A stretch of DNA of 28,222 nucleotides from Promethearchaeota archaeon (GTDB taxonomy: Archaea; Asgardarchaeota; Lokiarchaeia; Sigynarchaeales; SOKP01). The stretch is from NCBI GenBank assembly GCA_019057975.1, contig JAHLWJ010000016.1, forward strand, positions 1 to 28,222, read 5' to 3'. Every line of letters starts with the position of its first letter. Positions within the stretch are counted from its first letter, which is position 1. Below are positions 6,758-15,405 of this stretch, piece after piece. The notes beneath the pieces are model-generated. The model was not told the origin of the DNA. It saw only the letters and a program-made list of their open reading frames with translations, and did no database searches. Made by a program: the position numbers and the translations under genes.

Positions 6758-6820
6758 AATTTTTTATATATTTATGTACAATTTAATATTATTAGAAAAA
6801 GGCAAATTAACAGGATAAAA

Positions 6821-7891
6821 ATGAACACTAAAGATGTAAAAAAGGTAATTGAGTTATTAGAACTGGCAAAAATCGGTGAGCAAGCTAAAGAGGATGAAGG
6901 AAAACCGAAACCTGAAATTGAAGCGTACCAATTTTCTTTACCTAAGAATATTTCTAAAACATTTCCATTAATTACTGTCGATGGTTCCTATTGTTTTTTA
7001 TTTTCCTTTTTAGGGGCAGAGACGTGGATTGTGTTGTTTAGAATTGCTGTTACAGAATATTGTATAAAGATTAAGAATGGTAAGATCCATTATAGTATAA
7101 ATGCGACTCCAAAGATCTATGACCATCTTAATTTACTCAGTTTTAATAGTACGGTATTATCTTCTCAACCTGCTGTTTTTTCTACTGTTGCAGATATTGC
7201 AAGTAGGTTTCAGGATAGAAAAGCCCAAATATTTGCCTCAAATATCATGACTTATTTAGAAGATAAAACCCTAGAAAAATTATCAGCAACTAAAAAGAAT
7301 TGTATTCTTATTAAAGATGGAGCGCTCCTAACGTTTAAAGAGTTAAATCGTGGAGAAATATATAAACAAATCTTAGTTAATTGCCGTATGAACGATATTT
7401 TACTTGCTGGAATCTCAAAATCCACAAGTACTCATTTACTGGGAAATGTATATACCGATGATTTTTTTCTAAAAAAATACTATAATAACACATTCCCAGA
7501 TTTAACTTATGTATATATTCCCAAAGAAATATTAGAGCAGCAAACAAAGTTCGACGTATGGGGTGATGTTCATTTTGCTAAGTTCCATAAAGATGCGATA
7601 AAATGGTTTCGAGTGGACGTTGACCGAAACATCCTAGATAAGGATGCGTTTTTCTCCTCAATTGCCGCCTATTCAATGGTACACCTGCTACCAGGATATC
7701 CTATTGGTCTTATGGAGACTCATAAACTTGCTAAAAGTGTAAGGGATCTTAAAGAGTCTTATGAGCTTGAGCTATTAAGGGAATTACAAGGGCTTGGATT
7801 ACGCTCTGAAGATATTTTGGATGGGGCTGTGGATATGAATGGAAGAGAATTTAATTCATTCCATGAAATTTTAGATCAAATCTCACGATAA
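6821..7891 (+). CDS. nurA: NurA 5'-3' nuclease
   Basis: A 356-residue NurA-family nuclease. Family signatures in order: TVDGSY with D54 (first metal-binding aspartate), LIKDGAL with D166, GISKS with K200, and YPIGLMETHKLAKSV with H301 near the C-terminus. Length matches archaeal NurA. NurA forms a dimer that docks on hexameric HerA and degrades the 5' strand while HerA translocates, working with Mre11-Rad50 in DNA end resection (established). The weak ribosome binding site AGGAT precedes ATG 6821. It is the first confirmed gene of the operon, followed after 16 bases by herA; in many archaea nurA is instead last. Transcription likely starts at the TATA/operator at 6596-6630, about 190 bases upstream. 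Confidence 0.88.
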   Translation: MNTKDVKKVIELLELAKIGEQAKEDEGKPKPEIEAYQFSLPKNISKTFPLITVDGSYCFLFSFLGAETWIVLFRIAVTEYCIKIKNGKIHYSINATPKIYDHLNLLSFNSTVLSSQPAVFSTVADIASRFQDRKAQIFASNIMTYLEDKTLEKLSATKKNCILIKDGALLTFKELNRGEIYKQILVNCRMNDILLAGISKSTSTHLLGNVYTDDFFLKKYYNNTFPDLTYVYIPKEILEQQTKFDVWGDVHFAKFHKDAIKWFRVDVDRNILDKDAFFSSIAAYSMVHLLPGYPIGLMETHKLAKSVRDLKESYELELLRELQGLGLRSEDILDGAVDMNGREFNSFHEILDQISR

Positions 7892-7907
7892 TAATTATAA
7901 TTAAAAA

Positions 7908-9584
7908 ATGAAGAAAATCATGTCAGAAGAAGAAAATAAGGAAATAAATATTGAATTAGAAGAATTAGAAAGTGACGTTAAGCAAGATAAGATTGGGGAG
8001 GTCTGTTATGCGGATACAGGACCTCCAAGTAGTGTGATTACCTTAAAAGTGCAACATCGTCCTGATGATTTGCGCGTAGGGCAACCGTTAGTTATAGAGT
8101 CTGATAAATACTTATATTATTCATTAATCATGAGACTCTATTATTCTGGTAGTGAATTAGCGGAGAAATTTGCAAACACACCCTTTACGGGGCTCTTGCC
8201 ACCTCCACAAATAGAAGGAATACGGGGTAAAGAATTTTATGGACTTGCTGATCTCATGTGTCTTCGGCTATTGCCTAATAAAATACGAGATGAGATGGAA
8301 TATCAAGAATTTATGAGAGGATTTGACACCATACCTCCCATATTTTCAATAGGACGAGAGGTCACTAAGGAAGAAATCAATTTTATTTATCAAATCTCTG
8401 AATTTTCTGATGTGATTGGTACGCTAAGAGGGTTTGAATATGAAGTACCTATAGATTTTAAATTGTTAGTAGAGAAACCTTATGGTCTTTTTGGGAGAAC
8501 AGGAATTGGCAAGTCAATACTAAATAAGATTCTATGTCTCTACATCCTAAAACACAATGTATCTCAACTGGTACTGTTTGACATGCAGGGAGAATATGGA
8601 CTGGTCTCTCGTGCGGATAATACTAAAGGACTTGCCTTCTATTTCTTGAATAAAATCCAGATCTATCGTTTGAGTGAAGTAGATAAAAAAGTAGCGGATG
8701 GGGCTGAACGGTTCTTCATATACAAAGATAATGTTACTTCCAGCGACATTATCGCAAGCGCCCAAAGCCTAAGAGAAGCTTCTGTGAATACGCTATATCA
8801 GATTGAAAATCTACTACGAAGAGGGACTATCACGTTTGCTAGTTTATTAGATGCAATTCAAAATATTGATGCGGAGGAGCATGATATCCATCCTTTATCA
8901 CTAAGAGCGTTACAGAATAGAATTGTTCCATTTGAAAGATATGAATTTTTAGAGGAAAGAAAGAACACTGACCATAAAGATAGCTTGGAGCATATGTTTG
9001 ATAAAGTAATGGAAGGTAAGTCTATTGTAGTGGATTTTGCGAAATATGGTATAAATACTCATCTATATCTCTTTATAGCAAATATGATTACACGAAGGTT
9101 ATATAATATGTATTCTGCTAAAGAGGATGAGAGCACATTACCTCCCTTGGTGGTGATTGTAGAAGAAGCGCATAAATTCCTGAAAACAGGTATTATACGA
9201 CATACAATTTTCGACAAGATAGCTCGAGAAACGAGAAAATTTCAGCTAACAATGGCCATTGTTGATCAAAGACCATCTCAAATCGATGAAGAAGTCTATT
9301 CGCAAATTGCAAATACCTTTGTCATGCACATGACCGATGATAAAGATATTAAACGTGTTGTTCAAACATTACCAGACTCAAAAAAATGGCGTGGGGTGAT
9401 TTCAGGGCTTCAGAAACGACAATGTTTCGTTCGAGGGGATGCGATAGCTGTACCATCAGTCGTTAAGGTGCTTGATTATAAGGATGAGACAATATTGAGA
9501 AAGAAGCTTGGGTTAGTAAAGACTACAGTGGAAAAAATTGAGGAAATTAAAAGTAAAGACCTAACAGTATTAGAGGACGACTAA
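7908..9584 (+). CDS. herA: HerA bipolar DNA helicase/translocase
   Basis: A 558-residue HerA. An acidic ~30-residue N-terminal extension is followed by the HAS-barrel (about 31-110, with GEVCYADTGPPSS..TLKV) and the FtsK-like ATPase core: Walker A GRTGIGKS at 196-203, Walker B VVIVEEAHKF around 415-424, the ARETRKF arginine region near 439-445, and DQRPSQI at 453-459. It is a hexameric ATP-driven DNA pump that partners with NurA and is needed for generating 3' single strands for recombination (established). ATG 7908 lacks an upstream Shine-Dalgarno sequence; ATG 7920 is an alternative start four codons in. The next gene begins only 3 bases after its stop, so co-translation is expected. Confidence 0.92.
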   Translation: MKKIMSEEENKEINIELEELESDVKQDKIGEVCYADTGPPSSVITLKVQHRPDDLRVGQPLVIESDKYLYYSLIMRLYYSGSELAEKFANTPFTGLLPPPQIEGIRGKEFYGLADLMCLRLLPNKIRDEMEYQEFMRGFDTIPPIFSIGREVTKEEINFIYQISEFSDVIGTLRGFEYEVPIDFKLLVEKPYGLFGRTGIGKSILNKILCLYILKHNVSQLVLFDMQGEYGLVSRADNTKGLAFYFLNKIQIYRLSEVDKKVADGAERFFIYKDNVTSSDIIASAQSLREASVNTLYQIENLLRRGTITFASLLDAIQNIDAEEHDIHPLSLRALQNRIVPFERYEFLEERKNTDHKDSLEHMFDKVMEGKSIVVDFAKYGINTHLYLFIANMITRRLYNMYSAKEDESTLPPLVVIVEEAHKFLKTGIIRHTIFDKIARETRKFQLTMAIVDQRPSQIDEEVYSQIANTFVMHMTDDKDIKRVVQTLPDSKKWRGVISGLQKRQCFVRGDAIAVPSVVKVLDYKDETILRKKLGLVKTTVEKIEEIKSKDLTVLEDD

Positions 9585-9587
9585 AAA

Positions 9588-12500
9588 GTGACAAAAATCT
9601 ATTTTATCGGTGATACCCATTTCGGAAAATCATATCCCTACCGTAAGAATTATATATTAAATATATCTGAGAGAAACTTAGATGTGATTGATAACTGTGA
9701 AAAAATCGTAAAAGCTGCTATTAAAGAACATGCTGATTATGTAATCTTTTTAGGGGATTTATATGACAGGAAAATAATATCTCCTACTGTTAGGAAAATA
9801 GTAAGAGAAAAAATCTTTATTCCTCTCAATGATCATAAAATTAAAACGATAATAATTGGTGGTAATCACGATTCAGTTAGAAGTCCAAAAAGAGGAGTGG
9901 ATATTCAAGAATTATCAAATTTTTCTAATGTAGAAGTGTATACAAATCTTCATTCTCAGATAATCGAATTAGATACTCTCAAATTAGGATTTATATTTTT
10001 ACCCTATATTCGTTTTGATGTCCTGATAAATGTCGCAAAGGAAAAAGGTCTATTTACAGATGATGAATCGGAAGGGAAGGATAATTATATTTTGGCTCAA
10101 ACTATTTTTCAACAATATATTAAAGATGTGTGTGAGAATAAGTTAAAAGATTGTGATAAGCGAATCTTAATGGGACATTATTATTTAGACGGCGCAAAAA
10201 TTCGAGAGACTAACAACCCTGCCGCAATTTATGGCGAATTTAAGTTTACTAAAAGTATGGTACAAAAAGAGTATTTCGATTTAGTCATTTTTGGACATTT
10301 ACACCTACAACAAACTGTTTGGAATGATGATCGGATAACTATGCCTGGCTCTGTTGATAGAATTGACATGGGTGAGAGAGATTCTGATAAATTTTATTAT
10401 ACTTATGATGTAGAAGAGGATCTTCTCGGATTTCATGAAATTGAATGTAGAACCCTAATAAAAGAGATTATTGAAATCCCCGATAAGACAGAAGATTTAA
10501 CACGATATATTTTAGATCATCTACCAGAAAAAGAAAAGTTAGACAATGCGGTATGTAAGATTTCGATTGTATATCCAAAAGCACAAGAAATCAAAATTGA
10601 TAAGAATCAAATCGAGCATTATTTAAAAGACTCGTTTCATGCAGATGTTATTTATTCTGAAAAAGCAACTGAAGAATTAAAAAAATTAAGAGAAGTGAAT
10701 TTAGATCCTCTCAGCTTATATCACCAATTTTTAGATCAGCATTATAGGGATAATCAATACTATGATGATCTGAAAGAGATTGGGTCCGATTTACTTCAAA
10801 AACAATTATCATCAGTAGATCTTGTTGCGAAAGGGGATATATCTATTAATTCTATAGATCTCCAGAATTTCAATAAATATGGAAAAGGACCTAATAAGAT
10901 TGAGTTTGATAAGGACCTATATGTGATTAAAGGATCAACTGGCTCGGGAAAATCATCTATATTAGACGCAATTACATTTGCATTATTTAAAAGAAGTACA
11001 CGAAGGGATGCGGGGTTAAAAATAGATGAAATTTTATATCAGAACGGTTATGTTGATTTAGAATTATCTTTAGGAGATAAACTAATAAGCATAAAGAGAA
11101 AACAGACAAGGCCTAAACTGGAAATCAAACTCGATGGGAATCCTTTATATACGGGATTAAGTATACCAGAAAAAGAAAAACGATTGGAAAATATAATAGG
11201 CTACGACTACGAAGCATTTACCTCGTCTTTTTTTATCCGACAACAAGAATTACAAATCTTCTCTTCCCTTATACCCTCAGAAAGGAATAAGCGTTTAATT
11301 AAACTATTTAAACTGGGTATTTTTATAAGTATCTATAAAAATCTAAAATCAAAAATCGATGATTTTAAAACAAGACACAGTACTCTTGAAGGTCAAATTC
11401 TAGGACTAAAAACTCGAGTTGAAGACTTGCCTAAAAAGGAACAAGAATTGAAAGAAAAAAATAATGAAATGGGCAAGATAGAGAAAGAAAAAAAGGACTT
11501 CTCTAAATTAGTTGATGTTCTTCGTAAAGACGTCGAGAGACTACAAACTGAAGCTTCTAATTATGTTAATGCTCAAAATTCAATTGAAGAATTACAAACT
11601 GAAAGGGAACAAAGTAAAAATGAAATTCAAACCTATAGAGATCAACAAGAAGAATATAGTAAAATCCAAAAAGAATTATCTGAATTAAAAGACTTTAAGA
11701 AGGTAAAACATGACTTAGAAAAACACAAAGAGGAAATTGATAGGATGGCACATAAGAAGGAGCTATCACAATCTCAAATAATGAGCAGTAAGAAATTATT
11801 GGCTCAGACAAATAAGCAATACGCGGATCAAATTGATACTCTTACCAGAGAAATCCAGAAAAAAGGAGCTCGTATATTAAAGCTAGACACAACCATGACA
11901 AAAGAGGTAGCCTTCCAAACTCTCAGAGATGATGGGGGGTTAACCGAACGGATTGAGAGGCTTCACAAAGTAGAGATTCCTCTCGTACAAGAATATAATG
12001 ACCAAAAGCGGGTTAAGGAATTTAGCTCACTTATGACTAAGACGAAAAATGATTTAGAAGCATTACAACCGAAAGTGCGAGGAATTACTCAAGATATATT
12101 TCTGGTTGGTGAGTTAAAAAATGAAGAAAATAAGATGAAAGGTCAGATTAAGGAAATTGAAGGCAAACAGCAGAGAGAAATTGACCACATAAAAAGTGAA
12201 CTAGATAATCTCCATAAAACTATTAAAAAGGAAGGGCTGGATAAAGACTTCTCCGCAGAGTTAGTAGGAATCAAAGAAAAATTAGGCGAAATTCAAGATA
12301 ATGAAGATAAAAAAGAAAAATTAGAAGGGAAGCTTAAGAAGAAAAAAGATTTTTCACTACTAATTAAGAAGATAGAAGATGACCTCACCAAAATGAATAC
12401 TAAACTAGAAAAATTGGAAACAAAATCAAAGAAGTTAGAACCGTCCTATGAAAAATATATGGAGAGAGTTGATGAATTTGGTAAGAAGCAAAAAGAGCTA

Positions 12501-13166
12501 ACAAATATCGAAACTAAATCTAAAGAAATTGGAGTAGAAATCGAATATATATCAAAGGAAATAGCTGATATCAAGAAGACTCAAAAACAAATTAAACAAA
12601 TAACTCATGAAATGGAACAATTTAAGAATGAAATTGAAAAATATACCATTTTACGAGAAGATATATTCCATTCTAACGGTGTCCCTAAATATGCAATTGA
12701 GAAACTGCTTCCGGCGATATCAATAAAAGCCTCAGAGATACTTAGTGATCTTACCAGTGGAAAATTAAACCAGATTGTCTTCAGACCAATAGAAATAACA
12801 GGAAGGGTTGGATTTGAGATTTATGTGTTTGATGGGGAGCGTGAAAGAGAAGCTAGTACTTTTTCAGGGGGTGAAAAAACACAAATTAACGCAGCAATAC
12901 GATTTGCGATAATGGAACGAATTGCGGAGATTCCAGATACTGCTGGAGCAGTGTTTAGAAAATCGAATACCTTATTTATCGATGAGGGTGATCTTGGAAC
13001 ACTAGATGATGAGACCACTCGTCAGATGTTTGTAGAAAAGATTTTTGAATTACAATCTATGTTTGAAAAAATAATAGTAATTACCCACTTAGAAGATGTT
13101 GCTGAACAGTTTCCAAATAGAATAATTGTAGGAAAAGACGAGTTTGGCAACTCAAAAATATATTAA
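9588..13166 (+). CDS. Single-chain Mre11-Rad50 fusion nuclease/ATPase
   Basis: One uninterrupted 1192-residue frame joins two normally separate proteins. Residues 1-~390 are Mre11: phosphoesterase motifs GDTH (8-11), GDLYD (56-60), GNHD (92-95), GHYY (196-199) and GHLH (236-239), a capping domain, and a Rad50-docking-like helix DPLSLYHQFLDQHY. After a ~25-residue linker, residues ~418-1192 are Rad50: SINSIDLQNFNKYG, Walker A GSTGSGKSS (449-457), Q-loop SFFIRQQEL, long coiled coil (~560-1030), signature STFSGGEKTQ (1090-1099), Walker B TLFIDEGD (1128-1135), H-loop VITHLED. No start codon sits at the Rad50 boundary, so separate expression is unlikely. No CxxC zinc hook is visible: the coiled-coil region contains no cysteine. 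It starts with GTG, 3 bases after herA. Expected role: double-strand-end processing with HerA-NurA, here with a fixed 1:1 stoichiometry. Confidence 0.93.
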   Translation: MTKIYFIGDTHFGKSYPYRKNYILNISERNLDVIDNCEKIVKAAIKEHADYVIFLGDLYDRKIISPTVRKIVREKIFIPLNDHKIKTIIIGGNHDSVRSPKRGVDIQELSNFSNVEVYTNLHSQIIELDTLKLGFIFLPYIRFDVLINVAKEKGLFTDDESEGKDNYILAQTIFQQYIKDVCENKLKDCDKRILMGHYYLDGAKIRETNNPAAIYGEFKFTKSMVQKEYFDLVIFGHLHLQQTVWNDDRITMPGSVDRIDMGERDSDKFYYTYDVEEDLLGFHEIECRTLIKEIIEIPDKTEDLTRYILDHLPEKEKLDNAVCKISIVYPKAQEIKIDKNQIEHYLKDSFHADVIYSEKATEELKKLREVNLDPLSLYHQFLDQHYRDNQYYDDLKEIGSDLLQKQLSSVDLVAKGDISINSIDLQNFNKYGKGPNKIEFDKDLYVIKGSTGSGKSSILDAITFALFKRSTRRDAGLKIDEILYQNGYVDLELSLGDKLISIKRKQTRPKLEIKLDGNPLYTGLSIPEKEKRLENIIGYDYEAFTSSFFIRQQELQIFSSLIPSERNKRLIKLFKLGIFISIYKNLKSKIDDFKTRHSTLEGQILGLKTRVEDLPKKEQELKEKNNEMGKIEKEKKDFSKLVDVLRKDVERLQTEASNYVNAQNSIEELQTEREQSKNEIQTYRDQQEEYSKIQKELSELKDFKKVKHDLEKHKEEIDRMAHKKELSQSQIMSSKKLLAQTNKQYADQIDTLTREIQKKGARILKLDTTMTKEVAFQTLRDDGGLTERIERLHKVEIPLVQEYNDQKRVKEFSSLMTKTKNDLEALQPKVRGITQDIFLVGELKNEENKMKGQIKEIEGKQQREIDHIKSELDNLHKTIKKEGLDKDFSAELVGIKEKLGEIQDNEDKKEKLEGKLKKKKDFSLLIKKIEDDLTKMNTKLEKLETKSKKLEPSYEKYMERVDEFGKKQKELTNIETKSKEIGVEIEYISKEIADIKKTQKQIKQITHEMEQFKNEIEKYTILREDIFHSNGVPKYAIEKLLPAISIKASEILSDLTSGKLNQIVFRPIEITGRVGFEIYVFDGEREREASTFSGGEKTQINAAIRFAIMERIAEIPDTAGAVFRKSNTLFIDEGDLGTLDDETTRQMFVEKIFELQSMFEKIIVITHLEDVAEQFPNRIIVGKDEFGNSKIY

Positions 13167-13210
13167 TTTTAGAATTGCAGGTAAATAATTACAGAAAAAA
13201 AATATAGAAA

Positions 13211-13756
13211 ATGAATGAATGGAAAATTTTGAATAGTATTTTGGAATTGAGAGAGAAACAAGAAAAATCAACTAAATTTGTGGGTTCTTTAACAACCGAA
13301 TTAATCAGAAAAGAATTATTAAGACAAGGATTAAATGTGAGTAATAGGGATGTCTTTATTGAAGGAATCTCTAATGAATTTGATTTACTAATACTCAAAC
13401 CAGATTCAAAACCTAAAGAGAATTTATTATACAATCCTAATGATGTCTTATATTGTCTTGAAATAAAATTCAGGGGGACCTATGCCGAAAAGGGAATTAA
13501 CACGATTAAAAACACATTTGATAAAGTCAAAAATATAAATGATAAAGTTAAATGTATTTATTTAACTATCTCCGAAAATAAAAAATATAAATATAGAATA
13601 ACAAAAGAAAAGTTAGGGAATAAATATGAATGTTTTGAATTATTTACAAGAGATACATCGTTAGAAAAAGCCCTGAAAAATAAAATATTAAAAGTAACTA
13701 GAGATTGGGATAAATTCTTAGAGAGTCTCAAAACAGGTTATGATTGGATGGACTGA
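13211..13756 (+). CDS. Candidate PD-(D/E)XK nuclease
   Basis: A 181-residue protein with the restriction-nuclease-like core pattern: helix GSLTTELIRKELL with E30, strand EFDLLIL with D58 and, after a loop, strand YCLEIKFRG with E84-x-K86. The D...ExK spacing and flanking hydrophobic strands fit PD-(D/E)XK enzymes. It lies 44 bases after mre11::rad50 and 45 bases before an OLD-like ATPase gene on the same strand. The neighbouring ATPase lacks its own nuclease domain, so the pair may work as separate nuclease and ATPase subunits. The fold assignment rests on motifs only; sequence similarity to a named family is not visible. No distinct ribosome binding site precedes ATG 13211. Confidence 0.6.
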   Translation: MNEWKILNSILELREKQEKSTKFVGSLTTELIRKELLRQGLNVSNRDVFIEGISNEFDLLILKPDSKPKENLLYNPNDVLYCLEIKFRGTYAEKGINTIKNTFDKVKNINDKVKCIYLTISENKKYKYRITKEKLGNKYECFELFTRDTSLEKALKNKILKVTRDWDKFLESLKTGYDWMD

Positions 13757-13801
13757 ATCAGGTATATCTAAAATATACTAATTCAAGAAGAGGTAGTAAA
13801 A

Positions 13802-15175
13802 ATGAAAATAAAGAAAATCAGCATAAAAAATTTTAGAGGGATTGAAGATTTAACCTTAGGGTTAAATGATTTTACGGTCTTAATCGGGAAAAATGGAGTA
13901 GGTAAATCTTCAATATTACATGCTCTTAATTTCTTTAAAGAGCCAAATTACAGACTAACGATTGAAGATTATTATAAAAAAGATTTATCTCGACAAATTG
14001 AAATCAGCATCATATTTTATGATTTAAGCGCAGATGAGAAGGAAGAATTTAACTATTACATACAAAATGATGAATTGAAAATCATAAAAATAGCTATAGG
14101 AAATGATGGAACAAACGATCCAAGTGTCTCTCAAAGATATCATGGATTAAGATTACAACATAGACCTTTTAATGAAATTAGAAATGAAGCTGGTAAAAGA
14201 GAAAAAAGAAGCTTATATAATAATATAAGGAATGAGCAAAAATATTCGTTCCTGCCTGCTGTCACAAGTGCAGATCAAATAGAAGAACATTTAGTTCGAT
14301 GGGAGAATAATAATCCCCAAGAGCTAGAACTTATAAGAGATGCTGGACAATTTTTTGGATGGAAAGGTGTAGGAACAGGTAAATTAGGAAAGTATATTGA
14401 GTTTTTTTTTATTCCTGCTGTCCATGAATATAGTGAAGAAGAAAAAGCTGAAAAATCAACATACTTAAATGAATTATTAAACCTAACAATCAGAAAAACA
14501 AGTATTGAAACTCCTCAACTTATTGAATTTAAAGAAAATGCTCAACAAAATTATAAAGAATTGATTTCTACTGATCTTGAATCAAAAACTAATGAGTTAA
14601 GTGAGGAATTAAGTAAAAGGTTAAGTGATTTTGCTCCAAACTGTAATGTTTTTATTAATTATCAAGCAGGAGAAATTAAATTTACGAACACTATATATGG
14701 AACTGAATTAGAAGAATTTGGATTTAGAGGTCCAATTTCATTCTTAGGACATGGAGTTCAGAGATCTTTCTTCTTTACACTTTTAACATTAATAGGTGAG
14801 CAGCGTTTCTTAGATAGAATACAGAGGACTCAAACTGAAGAAGATGAAAATAACAAAGATTCATTCTTTATTTTATTAATTATTGAGGAGCCTGAATTAT
14901 ATCAACATCCAAATAGAATAAAGTTAATTAAGAATATATTTCAAGAGTTAACGAGTGAAAGCAGTGATTCATTATTTCAATTCCAAATAATTTGTAGTAG
15001 CCATTCACCACATTTAATTGATATTCAAAATGCTAATAATATAAGACTTCTAAGAAAAGTAAAAGAAGCTGAGGAATTCATAGTAAAAGTGAAAGAAGTA
15101 GATTTAAATATTATTGCCCAAAAACTTAAGGAAATATGGGAATTTCCTGAAGAAATAAGAAGTGATGAATTTTAA
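13802..15175 (+). CDS. OLD-like ABC-type ATPase without Toprim domain
   Basis: A 457-residue ATPase of the OLD/AAA-15 type. Motifs: ISIKNFRGIEDL at the N-terminus, Walker A GKNGVGKSS (29-37), signature-like LGHGVQRSFFF (315-325, the GxGxQR of OLD proteins), Walker B LLIIEEPELYQHP (358-370) and H-loop SSHSPHLID (399-407). OLD nucleases continue with a ~150-residue Toprim domain containing an EGxTE motif. Here the protein ends about 50 residues after the H-loop, and I see no Toprim coding sequence in any frame of the next 230 bases. The ribosome binding site AGAGGTAG precedes ATG 13802. Related ATPases drive defence systems such as Gabija, Septu and PARIS (established). With the upstream PD-(D/E)XK gene it could form a two-component effector; this is inference. 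Confidence 0.75.
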   Translation: MKIKKISIKNFRGIEDLTLGLNDFTVLIGKNGVGKSSILHALNFFKEPNYRLTIEDYYKKDLSRQIEISIIFYDLSADEKEEFNYYIQNDELKIIKIAIGNDGTNDPSVSQRYHGLRLQHRPFNEIRNEAGKREKRSLYNNIRNEQKYSFLPAVTSADQIEEHLVRWENNNPQELELIRDAGQFFGWKGVGTGKLGKYIEFFFIPAVHEYSEEEKAEKSTYLNELLNLTIRKTSIETPQLIEFKENAQQNYKELISTDLESKTNELSEELSKRLSDFAPNCNVFINYQAGEIKFTNTIYGTELEEFGFRGPISFLGHGVQRSFFFTLLTLIGEQRFLDRIQRTQTEEDENNKDSFFILLIIEEPELYQHPNRIKLIKNIFQELTSESSDSLFQFQIICSSHSPHLIDIQNANNIRLLRKVKEAEEFIVKVKEVDLNIIAQKLKEIWEFPEEIRSDEF

Positions 15176-15362
15176 ATTAAATCAAAAAATCCTAAATCCT
15201 ATAAACTGCTAAATAAGAATGAGATTAAAATTGAAGATATCTACTATATAGGTTAAAATATTTTTCATGAAAGTAAGTCATAATCAGGAGAATCTTTACA
15301 CAATTTTGAGTTGGGATCTCTGTATTTAGGCTCACCTTTAATTTACTAAATACGACAGAAAG

Positions 15363-15370
15363 AAAAAAAA
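15363..15370 (-). terminator. Candidate oligo-U terminator of regulator 2
   Basis: The minus strand has eight consecutive T 36-43 bases after the stop of the CARF regulator gene, typical of archaeal T-tract termination. The surrounding gap 15176-15405 holds no other gene I can support. Confidence 0.4.
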
Positions 15371-15405
15371 CCTATTTATCTTGTAAAGTCAAGTACTTAA
15401 GATAA

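Noticed and set aside
8547..8765. 72-codon minus-strand frame
   Set aside because: Antisense shadow within herA, no translation signals.
10840..10860. Internal start for a separate Rad50
   Set aside because: No ATG, GTG or TTG with a ribosome binding site lies near the beginning of the Rad50 part (SINSIDLQNF), so a split gene is not supported.
12821..13018. 65-codon minus-strand frame
   Set aside because: Antisense of the Rad50 signature/Walker B region of the fusion gene.
15176..15405. A detached Toprim domain downstream of the OLD-like ATPase
   Set aside because: I read the three forward frames for an EGxTE or DxD motif and found only short frames full of stops.
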